Source of the DNA: an uncultured Ruminococcus sp. | Lineage (GTDB): Bacteria; Bacillota; Clostridia; Oscillospirales; Ruminococcaceae | Direction of reading: 5' to 3' | DNA length: 64,000 nt | NCBI RefSeq assembly: GCF_947301925.1 | Contig: NZ_CAMYUE010000002.1 | Location: 468,104-532,103, forward strand | In this document: positions 1 to 9,506 of the stretch, piece by piece | How the letters are laid out: the number at the start of each line of letters is the position of its first letter | Position numbering within the stretch: position 1 is the first letter of the stretch | The notes under the pieces: model-generated | What the model was told of the DNA's origin: nothing | The model's input: only the letters and a program-made list of their open reading frames with translations | Database searches by the model: none | Made by a program: the position numbers and the translations under genes

Positions 1-238
1 GTTGTCAATATAAAATGCCGATTTCGGAATACACCTCTTAAATCCCTATAAAATTCATTCTAAACCGGAATTTTTTAATAATCTTATTTATACCACATTC
101 CATATTTCCTGCAAAGGATTATTTTAGAAAGCAACAAAAAAAACTCACGGTTTCGATGAACTGTGAGTTATTGATAGATAATGTTCATAAGAATAATGAA
201 AAATCATTTTTTCTTGTTTTGAGTAATCAGTGTATTCT

Positions 239-370
239 TTATTTCTTTAAGATAAAATATGGTTTAGCGCTCCATTCCTCTTTTCCGACAGTTCCTTTGT
301 CGAAGAATCCTCGAATATATATCAATTCAAAATACCATTTAGGTGTTTTATTCTTAGCCATATCTATCAC
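239..370 (-). CDS. small hypothetical ORF (43 aa, MIDMAKNKTPKWYFELIYIRGFFDKGTVGKEEWSAKPYFILKK)
   Basis: GTG start preceded by GAGGAGA; below the ORF-track cutoff; opposite to the 156..395 ORF, whose translation looks spurious. Confidence 0.35.
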   Translation of the reverse strand: MIDMAKNKTPKWYFELIYIRGFFDKGTVGKEEWSAKPYFILKK

Positions 371-655
371 GCTTCTCCTCAAAAAAATAATATAAAATAT
401 AAAATTGTATAATATTTGATTTTTGATATCATAAGAATTAAGGACAAAAAGTCCGGAGCATTCAAATATGTTTTATCATTATTTGATGCTGCTTGTGGCC
501 ACGAGCAAGAAATACAATTATATGGAGGAATATCATATGAAAGAATTCATCCCACGCGTTAAAGAAAGCCTTTTACTTTCTCCTGACGGAACCATTAACG
601 CACATATTGATATCGATGAAGACAGTATAGGGGTATGCAGTAACTCAGTTGAAGT

Positions 656-1582
656 TTGTCTGTACTAGAATCAGCAAAGAAGATAGCAACTGCATTTGAT
701 AGGCAGGTTGAAAAGCTCTTTGAGATTCACTCAGAGACCACAGGCCTGTCATCAAAAACTATTCTTCATTATCACAGGCTCATAAGTTCAATACTTGCAC
801 AAGCTACACGCGACAGGCTCGTTCCTTTCAATATAGCAGATCACAACTACATGAAAGCTCCGAAACTTGAGCATTCAGAAGCTGCGTTCCTTGATGAAGA
901 ACAGGCAAGACATGTTTTAGAACTGCTCAATGACGAACCGCTCAAATGGAAAGTAGCTATGTACCTGCTTATATTCAGCGGTATGCGTCGTGATGAGCTT
1001 CTTGGTCTTGAATGGAAAGATATCGACTTCGAGAAACGAATCATACATATCAAGAGAACCAGTCAATACGTTCAGCACATGGGCATTATTACCAAATCAC
1101 CTAAGAACGCCACTTCATACCGTACCGTTAAGCTTCCGGAGTTTGTATTTGATCTTCTTCGTGAGTATCAGGCTTACTGGAACAAGCTCCGTAATGATAT
1201 GCTTGATCGCTGGGAACACTTCATCACAATTACGCTTGCAGACGAAAGTACACAGACCATCAGGAATGACAGACTATTCATAAAGGATGATACTACACCT
1301 ATGAACCCCGACAGTCTGACTGACTGGACAAGTAATTTTGTAAAACGTAATAAGCTGCCCCATTTTACTCCTCATTCGCTCAGACACACACACGCTACTC
1401 TTCTCATTGCTGAAGGAGTATCTATACCCACTGTTTCAAAACGTCTTGGACATTCTTCTATAACTACAACGAGCAAGATATATGTCCATGCAATACAGTC
1501 AGCTGATGAAGTAGCCTCAGATGTGATAGACGGGAAGCTTAATCCCATTCATCACGGCGATGATAAGGAAGAGGCAAAGTAA
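656..1582 (+). pseudogene. tyrosine recombinase/phage integrase, 5'-truncated
   Basis: Catalytic-domain motifs SGMRRDELLGLEW, HSLRHTHATLL, LGHSSITTTSKIYVH; ORF opens right after an in-frame TGA and lacks the N-terminal arm and part of the core-binding domain. Confidence 0.8.
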
Positions 1583-1586
1583 CAAG

Positions 1587-1622
1587 AAGATCCTTCTCCA
1601 CAATGGGGAAGGATCTTTTTTC
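1587..1622 (+). terminator. intrinsic terminator after integrase
   Basis: aagatccttctcc-acaat-ggggaaggatctttttt stem-loop followed by T run. Confidence 0.85.
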
Positions 1623-1688
1623 GAGAATTAGGAAGTATATCTAATTTATAATACGGAGCTTCCATTATCTTTTCAATATCCATAAATT

Positions 1689-2141
1689 CTATTCCTTCTT
1701 CAATGCAAGGTAAGACTCAAGTTCTTCATCGGTGAGTCTTAGGTATTGTGTTATCGTTTCTCCGTCATTGACAACAAGTCTTCCGCCAATATACGTATAC
1801 GGGAATCCACTGGCCTTTTCTGTATCATTAATCAGATAAAAATTCTGTTTGTCAAAAGTATACTCTGTTATCTCTCCATCGAGCTCAAAGAAAGCTGTGC
1901 CATCATCTTTCAAAACAAGGTAGCCCTTTTTCATTATATCGAGTGATTCTTTCATTTCTTCAAATGTCTCGCCGGTTTTAGAGATCCCGATCCGTTTATA
2001 ATATCCGACAGATTCCTTATCCTGTGAGATATATTCAGTCTGACTAGTCGTTTCGGAGTTGCTATTGTCTGACTTATCATTGTTATTGCATCCGGATAAT
2101 AAACAGGAGAGAAGCGCCATTATTATGGCAGCGTATATCAT
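1689..2141 (-). CDS. putative lipoprotein
   Basis: Signal peptide and lipobox MIYAAIIMALLSCLLSGC then Ser/Asn-rich linker; the ORF track extends to 2222 but the internal Met (2141) gives a proper signal peptide. Confidence 0.55.
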   Translation of the reverse strand: MIYAAIIMALLSCLLSGCNNNDKSDNSNSETTSQTEYISQDKESVGYYKRIGISKTGETFEEMKESLDIMKKGYLVLKDDGTAFFELDGEITEYTFDKQNFYLINDTEKASGFPYTYIGGRLVVNDGETITQYLRLTDEELESYLALKKE

Positions 2142-2149
2142 CGGTTTTG

Positions 2150-2308
2150 CTAGGAATAAGAAATAATGCCGTAAAGGAATATGTAAATGATTGGATTGTG
2201 CAAATTGAAGATATAACCCCATATGTCAAAGAACTTAATCTATCAAGAAGAAAGGGAATTGATATAACACCTTTTCTTCCAAATGAACAGGTTTATCCTT
2301 TGCTATAA
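2150..2308 (+). pseudogene. C-terminal fragment of an unidentified protein (LLGIRNNAVKEYVNDWIVQIEDITPYVKELNLSRRKGIDITPFLPNEQVYPLL)
   Basis: Good coding-like translation with no start, directly followed by a strong terminator; abuts the lipoprotein 5' end. Confidence 0.45.
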
Positions 2309-2325
2309 CTTTTAAGAAACCGCAT

Positions 2326-2358
2326 ATAAGAAAAGCCCCTTCGTGGGGCTTTTCTTAT
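2326..2358 (+). terminator. bidirectional intrinsic terminator
   Basis: ataagaaaagcccc-ttcgt-ggggcttttcttat perfect 14-bp stem. Confidence 0.85.
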
Positions 2359-2677
2359 AGCTATCTATTTTCATAACAACAAACCTCGTTTTCGTTAACC
2401 TCGGTTAACAAAATCCGCAATATTCTTCAAAAACTCTAAAAAACACTCAGTGATTCTCAGCGATATTTCGAGGTAAAATAAACGCGTTGCTGCACGGTTG
2501 CTGCAATCGGATAAAAAAGGGCATAAAAATAAGCACTTCCGAATACTCGAAAGTGCCGATATTACGTTGTAAGTTCATCTCTTAAAAGATGACACCTGAA
2601 AAACAGCTATTTTTCGGACTTTGTCAAAACAATCATATCATAAAAATATATGTAACTGTTTTTTACTTTGTAGATTC

Positions 2678-2710
2678 AGCTCCATGTGTATGGCACATGG
2701 AGCTTTTTTT
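2678..2710 (+). terminator. intrinsic terminator (plus-strand polarity)
   Basis: agctccatgtg-tatgg-cacatggagct followed by tttttt. Confidence 0.7.
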
Positions 2711-5700
2711 ATTTTTCCAATGACGTATTCTCTATTTGATCATCTATAGTAATATCACCATCACCAATCTGCTTGGATACAAAATCTCGGAATGTTGTAA
2801 TATTTGGATCAAGGATTATTGTCCTTTTAGAAATAGTAAAATTGCCAGCTGCAGAAATGATTGAATAATGCATTCTGCAAAGATCAGAATATATTAATTC
2901 AATTTTGCTTGGATTGAATTGATAATTGTAATATAGAGATATATATTCCAAATCATCATATATACTGTAAAAATTATCAATATCCCAAATATCAGCGGAA
3001 AATCTATTAGAAACATCCATAAAAATAGAAAACCAGTCATCTAAAGTTAAATCTGGATACAGGGCACTAATAATGGCTGTGTTGCCATTAAATCTAAAAC
3101 CATACTTATTTCGACTATGAAGATAAGGAAGCACAATATTATCTTTAAATATGATTTTTTCTTTATCACAAAGAATGTCGATAATATTAAGAATAAGCCT
3201 ACACGAGCTCGAACCTAAATCATTTAAAATTGAATTGATCTCCATTTCGATTTCATGATTATAACCAGATTGCTTTATTCTCTCTAGTAGATCACCATAG
3301 TTCTCATCATTATTAGTAGTTATTGTATATTCCGAAGATGTAGTATCATTTGGCGAACAGTTTCCATATGATATAAGTGTTTCCTTGAGGGAAGGATTTT
3401 TTATCATAGATATTATTGTATTATTATAGCTATATAAAGCCTCGGCATCACTTCTGTATCGAATGCTGCTACTTTCTATCATGTAGTTTATCCAAGCATT
3501 TACTAATCTATATAATTGTATCAATTCTTCATCTGTGTGGAACAATGATTCTGCATGGCGAAACAAAGCTGAAATGAGTGTTTTACGCCAGAATAAAAAT
3601 TCTTCAGGATAGTTTTTAATTTCGAATAAAGCGTCTACGTACTTATATCCAAGTTTTATTGCAACATCAAATAATTCATCTTCTATATGAATACGGTTGT
3701 CACCCATTTTATTTGCATAATCTGAAATTGTAAGTAGTTCCATTCCATGTAAACTTAGTTTTGAATCGTTTAATGGCAAGAACTGATAGCAATCTAGTAG
3801 ACCATGAAGTGAATAATCCTTATGACCAACATACCCTAATATCCTAGACTGTATTCTTGTAGATATTACTTGAGAAAGCGTTAATTCGCCGAACTGATTT
3901 AGTATGTTAATAATATTGTTTCCTACACTTTCTATGACGTCGTATTCCATTTTCCAAAGAATACCATTGATACCACACCAATGTTCTTCAATTTGAAGAA
4001 ATAAATCTTTTCTTTTAGAAATGTAATACAAATATGCTAATTCTTTATAATAGTGCGGTTTTGATCCTATAAAAATCTCTATAACGTCTTCACATAGTCT
4101 AGAAGTTAAAGAAAACTCAGTATTATCAATGAAAAATTGTAAAAACACTTTTTTGATATAAGGAAGAACTTCAAACGCACCAAAATCATTGCATGAGCCG
4201 GTACCATGATGGCTTAAAAATCCAAACAGATTATATGTCATCGCAACCATTTCGTCATAAGAAAGTTTTTTGCCATAAAACATAGAGAAAATCTTCATAG
4301 TCAGATCTTTAAAAATATGTGCAGGTTCAAATCCACGCTTCCCTTTTGAAACATGTTTATCATTTAAAGTCGCATCATATAATGCATCCCAGTCTATGTC
4401 ATTCTCAATATTAAATAGGCAGAACATAGCTTCAAAATAAAAGATTACACCGTGTGCTTTATAATCTAATGAAGGAATAGAAGGTAAGCTGAGTATTAAT
4501 TCGCTAATCTTATTTTGTAATCGTTTATCTATGATTCCTTGTAAAATCATATGAAAGCACAATTCAGTCAATAATTGAACTGATATTTCCGATGAATCGC
4601 ACAGTTTTTCTGAGAGCAATTCTATCGAATCTTTATTTATATCTCTTTCAACTATTGTTTTAGAAATATAATTATACAGATCCAAATCATAGTAAGTTTT
4701 GAAAGATAGTGTAACTGTTATATCTTCTTTTTTAGTAAAACCAACGCTTGCTTCTAACCAGCCTGTAATAAATGAAGCGTAGAATTTATAATCCGAAATT
4801 TTATCCACAAGATTAGGTGCATAACATCTGATGATATATCCCATTTTCTGGCTATTGCTTTCATCTAATTCATTGATTAAGGCGATTAAATCTTGCTCAT
4901 CATAATCTCCAAAATACTCCTTATATAACCTTGAACTACGTACTGATTCCTTTGCCAACAATAGTAAGTATACATCATTGATTATTAATTCCACATGATT
5001 TTTAAAGTCAAGTGTATATTTCTCAGACTGAGTTAAATGGCAAGGCATTTTATTCTCAATAAATTGTTCTTCTTTTTCATAGTATTGAACACACGAAATT
5101 AGCTGTGAAATTGAAGTTGCTACCATGTTGAGAGGATGTATATAATCTAGTTTATGTGGAGAATTTATTAAATCCGTAACAGAGCTAAACTGTTCTAATA
5201 ATTTATCTATTGAAATACTGTAATAGACAGATTTAATGATATAATCCGGATTGAAAAACTCAAAAAGTTTGTCAATCGATTGTGTATCAATCATCAGATT
5301 AAAAACCAAGTCGTATTTATACTCATCTAACGAGCTGTTTTTTAAAACTGCATTGACGATTGAATCGACGATTATTGAATAATTACGGTTTTCTCGTATT
5401 TTGTCTCTTAAATACAGCCTAAAGTCATTGTGTAATGGCGCATATCCGTAATTATCTTTATTAATTAGTGGATATAACTCGTTCAAAATAAATTCGACAT
5501 TAAGTTTAGGAATTTCCAAAATGGTGGCAAGACAATCTGCTTGATGTTTAATTGATGAAAATGCGAATATTGTTTCGATGCGCAATAAATTTAGTTCATC
5601 TATCGATTTGATTGAGCTGATAATCCATTCATAGTACTTCGTAATATATTCATTTAAGCCGCAGAGTGTTAATCTTGAAATAATACTATCGAAGTCAATA

Positions 5701-7181
5701 GGGGGAGTCATTTTTTTAATTTCATATATAGCAAAAATTACATTTAATGCATTATTTCCTACAACTGAGATTATTGATGATGATAATGTGTCCAGATCAA
5801 CATTTTCAATTTCTATATTCTCATATTCTATCAATTGACGAATATCTTGTTCTTTAAGTCCGGGTAGACTTTTACAAACTGCATTCTCGTCACTGACAAG
5901 TCGATTGATATCTTCATTATCTATAGATTGGCCGACTAGTACAAACTTAACATCACCATGAATAGTATCAGGCTGTGGAATTTGTGATAGGAATGTTTCT
6001 TTTTTATCAGATGCCCTTGCAGCATGATCAATTCCATCGATAAAAATATAACACGTCCTTCCAAGTTTTTCCGAATAGATTGGTAAATAATCCAGAACAA
6101 TTGAACGAAGATCTTTAACCTGTAGATGATCATATATTAACGGGAATTTTAATTCAGAAAGGATATTTAGCTCTTCAAATTTCTTTTTAATTTGACTGAG
6201 TATACTAATCCACAAAACTCTACCACTATAATACCCATCATCATCAGTAAAGCATGGAGAGTCTTTGTCCACTGGTAAATAGGTGTAATACCTAAAATCA
6301 ACAATTGAATCTTGCTCTTGAGCAAGGTAACTAACAAAATTCGTCTTTCCAGTTCCTGGATCACCTTTAAGATATATTATTTTTTTATCAGTATTCTGCA
6401 AATACGCTCTAAAGCTATTAGCAAAATCTATTCTCGATGAAAATATAGGCTTCTCTGGACATAGCTCGTGTTTAGGAATCGTACAACTTGGATTACCTAA
6501 CAAACTATATATATCTTCTCTATATATTTCTTCTTTTTCTCTTCGAGAGGTTGCCCATGTTTCTAATCTAGAAAACAGTCTTTCTCTTCCAACCCGAATA
6601 ATATCCTCTCTATCAGTTCCTAAAATAGTCATCAGAATATCATTAATAATAATATCCAATCCAGCTAAATCACTTTCATTTTTAAATTCAAGTATTTTTA
6701 TAAACTCTTGTGTGTCTTTTTCAGATAATGCAATAGTATCCTTGAACCATTTTATGGTGGTCGCTTCTTTTTTGTTTCCTTTGTATAAATGATCCTTTTT
6801 TAGAGCAGGAAGAGTTGTTGTTATAAATGTTAATATCGAACATTTTCCACCTTTTTCCATTGTTCCTAATTCTTTGTTAGTCATGACACATATTTCATCT
6901 ATTCTGTACTTAGTCTTCGTGTCATGCCATTCCTTTGCCCATTTCTTAATTTCAGGCTCTAAAAATGAAAATGTCAGGTTATTATCCTTATCAGTGTGCT
7001 TTACTTGAATGTTTTTCATTCGACCATCAGTATATTTGACAACAACATCATCAAGCGATTGAAATGCAGATGACTGAAGTGTTACGCTTTCAACTGAATA
7101 ATCGCTCATCATTTTCAGGCATTCTATTAATCCAATTTTCCATTCATACCAATATGGGGTTCCTATTCCATAATCTGGCAT
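2709..7181 (-). CDS. STAND/AVAST-like P-loop NTPase with N-terminal Cap4/DUF4297-like PD-(D/E)xK nuclease domain
   Basis: N-terminal SLDDVVVKYTDGRMKNIQVKH (D...QxK nuclease motif), Walker A GDPGTGKT (6342-6365), Walker B CYIFIDGIDHAAR, long helical C-terminus; 1490 aa. Confidence 0.7.
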   Translation of the reverse strand: MPDYGIGTPYWYEWKIGLIECLKMMSDYSVESVTLQSSAFQSLDDVVVKYTDGRMKNIQVKHTDKDNNLTFSFLEPEIKKWAKEWHDTKTKYRIDEICVMTNKELGTMEKGGKCSILTFITTTLPALKKDHLYKGNKKEATTIKWFKDTIALSEKDTQEFIKILEFKNESDLAGLDIIINDILMTILGTDREDIIRVGRERLFSRLETWATSRREKEEIYREDIYSLLGNPSCTIPKHELCPEKPIFSSRIDFANSFRAYLQNTDKKIIYLKGDPGTGKTNFVSYLAQEQDSIVDFRYYTYLPVDKDSPCFTDDDGYYSGRVLWISILSQIKKKFEELNILSELKFPLIYDHLQVKDLRSIVLDYLPIYSEKLGRTCYIFIDGIDHAARASDKKETFLSQIPQPDTIHGDVKFVLVGQSIDNEDINRLVSDENAVCKSLPGLKEQDIRQLIEYENIEIENVDLDTLSSSIISVVGNNALNVIFAIYEIKKMTPPIDFDSIISRLTLCGLNEYITKYYEWIISSIKSIDELNLLRIETIFAFSSIKHQADCLATILEIPKLNVEFILNELYPLINKDNYGYAPLHNDFRLYLRDKIRENRNYSIIVDSIVNAVLKNSSLDEYKYDLVFNLMIDTQSIDKLFEFFNPDYIIKSVYYSISIDKLLEQFSSVTDLINSPHKLDYIHPLNMVATSISQLISCVQYYEKEEQFIENKMPCHLTQSEKYTLDFKNHVELIINDVYLLLLAKESVRSSRLYKEYFGDYDEQDLIALINELDESNSQKMGYIIRCYAPNLVDKISDYKFYASFITGWLEASVGFTKKEDITVTLSFKTYYDLDLYNYISKTIVERDINKDSIELLSEKLCDSSEISVQLLTELCFHMILQGIIDKRLQNKISELILSLPSIPSLDYKAHGVIFYFEAMFCLFNIENDIDWDALYDATLNDKHVSKGKRGFEPAHIFKDLTMKIFSMFYGKKLSYDEMVAMTYNLFGFLSHHGTGSCNDFGAFEVLPYIKKVFLQFFIDNTEFSLTSRLCEDVIEIFIGSKPHYYKELAYLYYISKRKDLFLQIEEHWCGINGILWKMEYDVIESVGNNIINILNQFGELTLSQVISTRIQSRILGYVGHKDYSLHGLLDCYQFLPLNDSKLSLHGMELLTISDYANKMGDNRIHIEDELFDVAIKLGYKYVDALFEIKNYPEEFLFWRKTLISALFRHAESLFHTDEELIQLYRLVNAWINYMIESSSIRYRSDAEALYSYNNTIISMIKNPSLKETLISYGNCSPNDTTSSEYTITTNNDENYGDLLERIKQSGYNHEIEMEINSILNDLGSSSCRLILNIIDILCDKEKIIFKDNIVLPYLHSRNKYGFRFNGNTAIISALYPDLTLDDWFSIFMDVSNRFSADIWDIDNFYSIYDDLEYISLYYNYQFNPSKIELIYSDLCRMHYSIISAAGNFTISKRTIILDPNITTFRDFVSKQIGDGDITIDDQIENTSLEK

Positions 7182-7822
7182 ACTACTTCCTCCATCTTTT
7201 CATATGTTAGTTGGCTGATGTTAAATGCATACTTTCTAATATCAAATTCATTAAAATTAAGATGATATCCCTTTATTAATGCATTGATAACATATTTGAA
7301 TTCAATCACATAGTCTTTAGAGATATAATCATACGGAAATAATCCATTTAGTCTTTGGGCGAAGATATAGAGCTCGGGAACGGTGATAGGATAATATATA
7401 CTCTTTCTATTTATTATAAATCTGTTCAGCAGTACTGTATTAGATATAATTTGTTTGCATACAAGAGCAAATGGCTCTACCTCATCTATTGTTTTATTTT
7501 CATCATTAAACCACAGATAGATAAAGGAATAGGATAGAGTAACTTTTGGTAAATCGGTAATATTGTATTCTTCCATCTCCTGTATGAAAGTTGGCAATAA
7601 TCCTAATAATACAATTTCTGGAATGATGACTATATCGAATTGAATATCAATTTGAAGAATCCGAAAGCGGTGTGTGTCTATACAATAGTAACCACATATT
7701 AAATAGTATTTCTCGATTATAGGTATTGAATCGCGCGAAAAGCATACTAATCCATTACATTCTTCTTGATTATCTAGTATATCTCTATACGTTTTGGTTT
7801 GGGTATCGAATACTTTTATCAT
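7163..7822 (-). CDS. hypothetical protein, putative partner of the STAND NTPase
   Basis: 219-aa ORF overlapping the NTPase start by 19 nt (translational coupling). Confidence 0.6.
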   Translation of the reverse strand: MIKVFDTQTKTYRDILDNQEECNGLVCFSRDSIPIIEKYYLICGYYCIDTHRFRILQIDIQFDIVIIPEIVLLGLLPTFIQEMEEYNITDLPKVTLSYSFIYLWFNDENKTIDEVEPFALVCKQIISNTVLLNRFIINRKSIYYPITVPELYIFAQRLNGLFPYDYISKDYVIEFKYVINALIKGYHLNFNEFDIRKYAFNISQLTYEKMEEVVCQIME

Positions 7823-7969
7823 AAACTGACTCCATATTTATAGCAAATACTCTATTTATTTATCAAGCATCTCATTCACACAGGTTTCGGGTGCACATTG
7901 AGACGGTGCAGAACCATCAGGATAGTTCTGAAGCAATCTCTTCGCATTCTGATACTATAATCATCTTAT

Positions 7970-8881
7970 TCAGAACAGATCCAACATGCTGTTGAGATAG
8001 ATTTCTTCACGAACAGTAAGCTGGTATTCCGGCTTTGTGAGATAATATATCAGAAATTCGAAATTGACAGCACTTCCGAGTCCTCTGCCTTCTATTTTAA
8101 AATTAGAAAAACCGAGCGGCAGATATGTATTGATGATGTCATCTGTACTGATAAATCCGGGATTCTTCATTGCCTTTGAAAAACGGTATCCGTCTTTGGC
8201 ATCAGGTGCAGTACAGATATGCTCGGGACAGTTTTCTCCCAGATTTTTCCGGCTTACATTTTCATAGCAGGCTTTTCTGTCTTTACAGTAAAACGAGCAA
8301 CATTCATTGCACAGAAATTCGACTTTATCTTTCTGGACCTGTGAGAGTGTATCAAGTTTATCGTATAGCTTATTCAGCCTGAAATCAGGAATAACATATT
8401 TAAAATCACTCCGGTCTATTTCCTTTAAAAACTGATTGAAATCAGTCTGAACCTTTGTAGTCGATGAAACGAAATAAAGATCAGGATAATTATTTTTAAT
8501 ATGTTCAAGCAGAAGATCCGAGTGGATTATCACACCGTTCTGCACACCTTTGCTTTCTGCGAAAAGCTCACACAATGCATTACATTTCCTGTCGGTGAGA
8601 TGTTCAGGTTTTAAAAGCGAATTGCTGAAAGTGAGCCTTGAAGAAATACCGAATTCATTCATAAGTGCGAGTACATCTTCAGCTTTACATTCGCCGAATC
8701 CGGCACGTCCGCCACCCCAGATACAGTCGGCCGGAGCACCATATACAGATGCTATTTCGCACCAGTTGTAGAAATATTCCCGATGCTCACGGTACAGCGG
8801 CAGAAACATACTATACAGGTCATAGAACTCAAACAGACCAGGAAGATGAAAATAAGCTTTATTTTTTGCAGTGTTTTCCAT
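7970..8881 (-). CDS. peptidase U32-like/TIM-barrel protein with Cys cluster
   Basis: GFSNFKIEGRGL resembles the U32 'KIEGR' motif; CNECCSFYCKDRKAC...CPEHIC cysteine set. Confidence 0.5.
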   Translation of the reverse strand: MENTAKNKAYFHLPGLFEFYDLYSMFLPLYREHREYFYNWCEIASVYGAPADCIWGGGRAGFGECKAEDVLALMNEFGISSRLTFSNSLLKPEHLTDRKCNALCELFAESKGVQNGVIIHSDLLLEHIKNNYPDLYFVSSTTKVQTDFNQFLKEIDRSDFKYVIPDFRLNKLYDKLDTLSQVQKDKVEFLCNECCSFYCKDRKACYENVSRKNLGENCPEHICTAPDAKDGYRFSKAMKNPGFISTDDIINTYLPLGFSNFKIEGRGLGSAVNFEFLIYYLTKPEYQLTVREEIYLNSMLDLF

Positions 8882-8907
8882 ATGTGATCATACCATTTTC
8901 TTTAATT

Positions 8908-9447
8908 TTACAGTATAGATTTGCGTTTTATGTCGATTACGTCAACTTCTTTTCCCTCTAATAAATCCTCAAATTGCTCGCTTCCATACTTCTTTATGTA
9001 TTCTGATTCTTCTTTAGAAACGAAGAATCCCATATAGATATGACATTTATTATCAACGAATGCAAATTCTTCAGGCAAAACATAAACGTCCGTGAAATAC
9101 AAAGCTGTTTTACCACATTTCTCAGAAAATCCTTCAATAATGCTATCAGCTCCTTCTATAAGAAGCCCTCTGCCAATACTCATATTATTTGATAAAGCAT
9201 AGAATAAGGAATTTGCAAATATTTCTGCACATTCATCGTAGAGATCATCTACGGGAAGTATCACTTCACAACAGTTTCCTTGACCATATTTTGATAATCC
9301 AAAAGATGCAAAAACCAAACTGTCTTTAATCGCATTTGGAAAGCCAAGAATCTGGATTTCATAATCGTTATCGGTATAAACGTCAGCTCCTATGTAATCG
9401 CCTAAAAATTGATTGTAATGATCAAGAATGTTTTCTCCTAAGCTCAT
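8908..9447 (-). CDS. suppressor-of-fused (SUFU) domain-like protein
   Basis: Overall sequence pattern (NILDHYNQFLG...EIQILGFPNAI...VFASFGLSKYGQGNCCEVILPVDD); 179 aa. Confidence 0.5.
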   Translation of the reverse strand: MSLGENILDHYNQFLGDYIGADVYTDNDYEIQILGFPNAIKDSLVFASFGLSKYGQGNCCEVILPVDDLYDECAEIFANSLFYALSNNMSIGRGLLIEGADSIIEGFSEKCGKTALYFTDVYVLPEEFAFVDNKCHIYMGFFVSKEESEYIKKYGSEQFEDLLEGKEVDVIDIKRKSIL

Positions 9448-9506
9448 TTATATTACCTCTCTTGACAACCAACAAACAATTAAGTTTCATCTGGTTCTTT
9501 TTGAAA

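Noticed and set aside
2360-2700. Possible sRNA between terminators 2326-2358 and 2678-2710
   Set aside because: No convincing promoter was identified; RNA-seq would be needed
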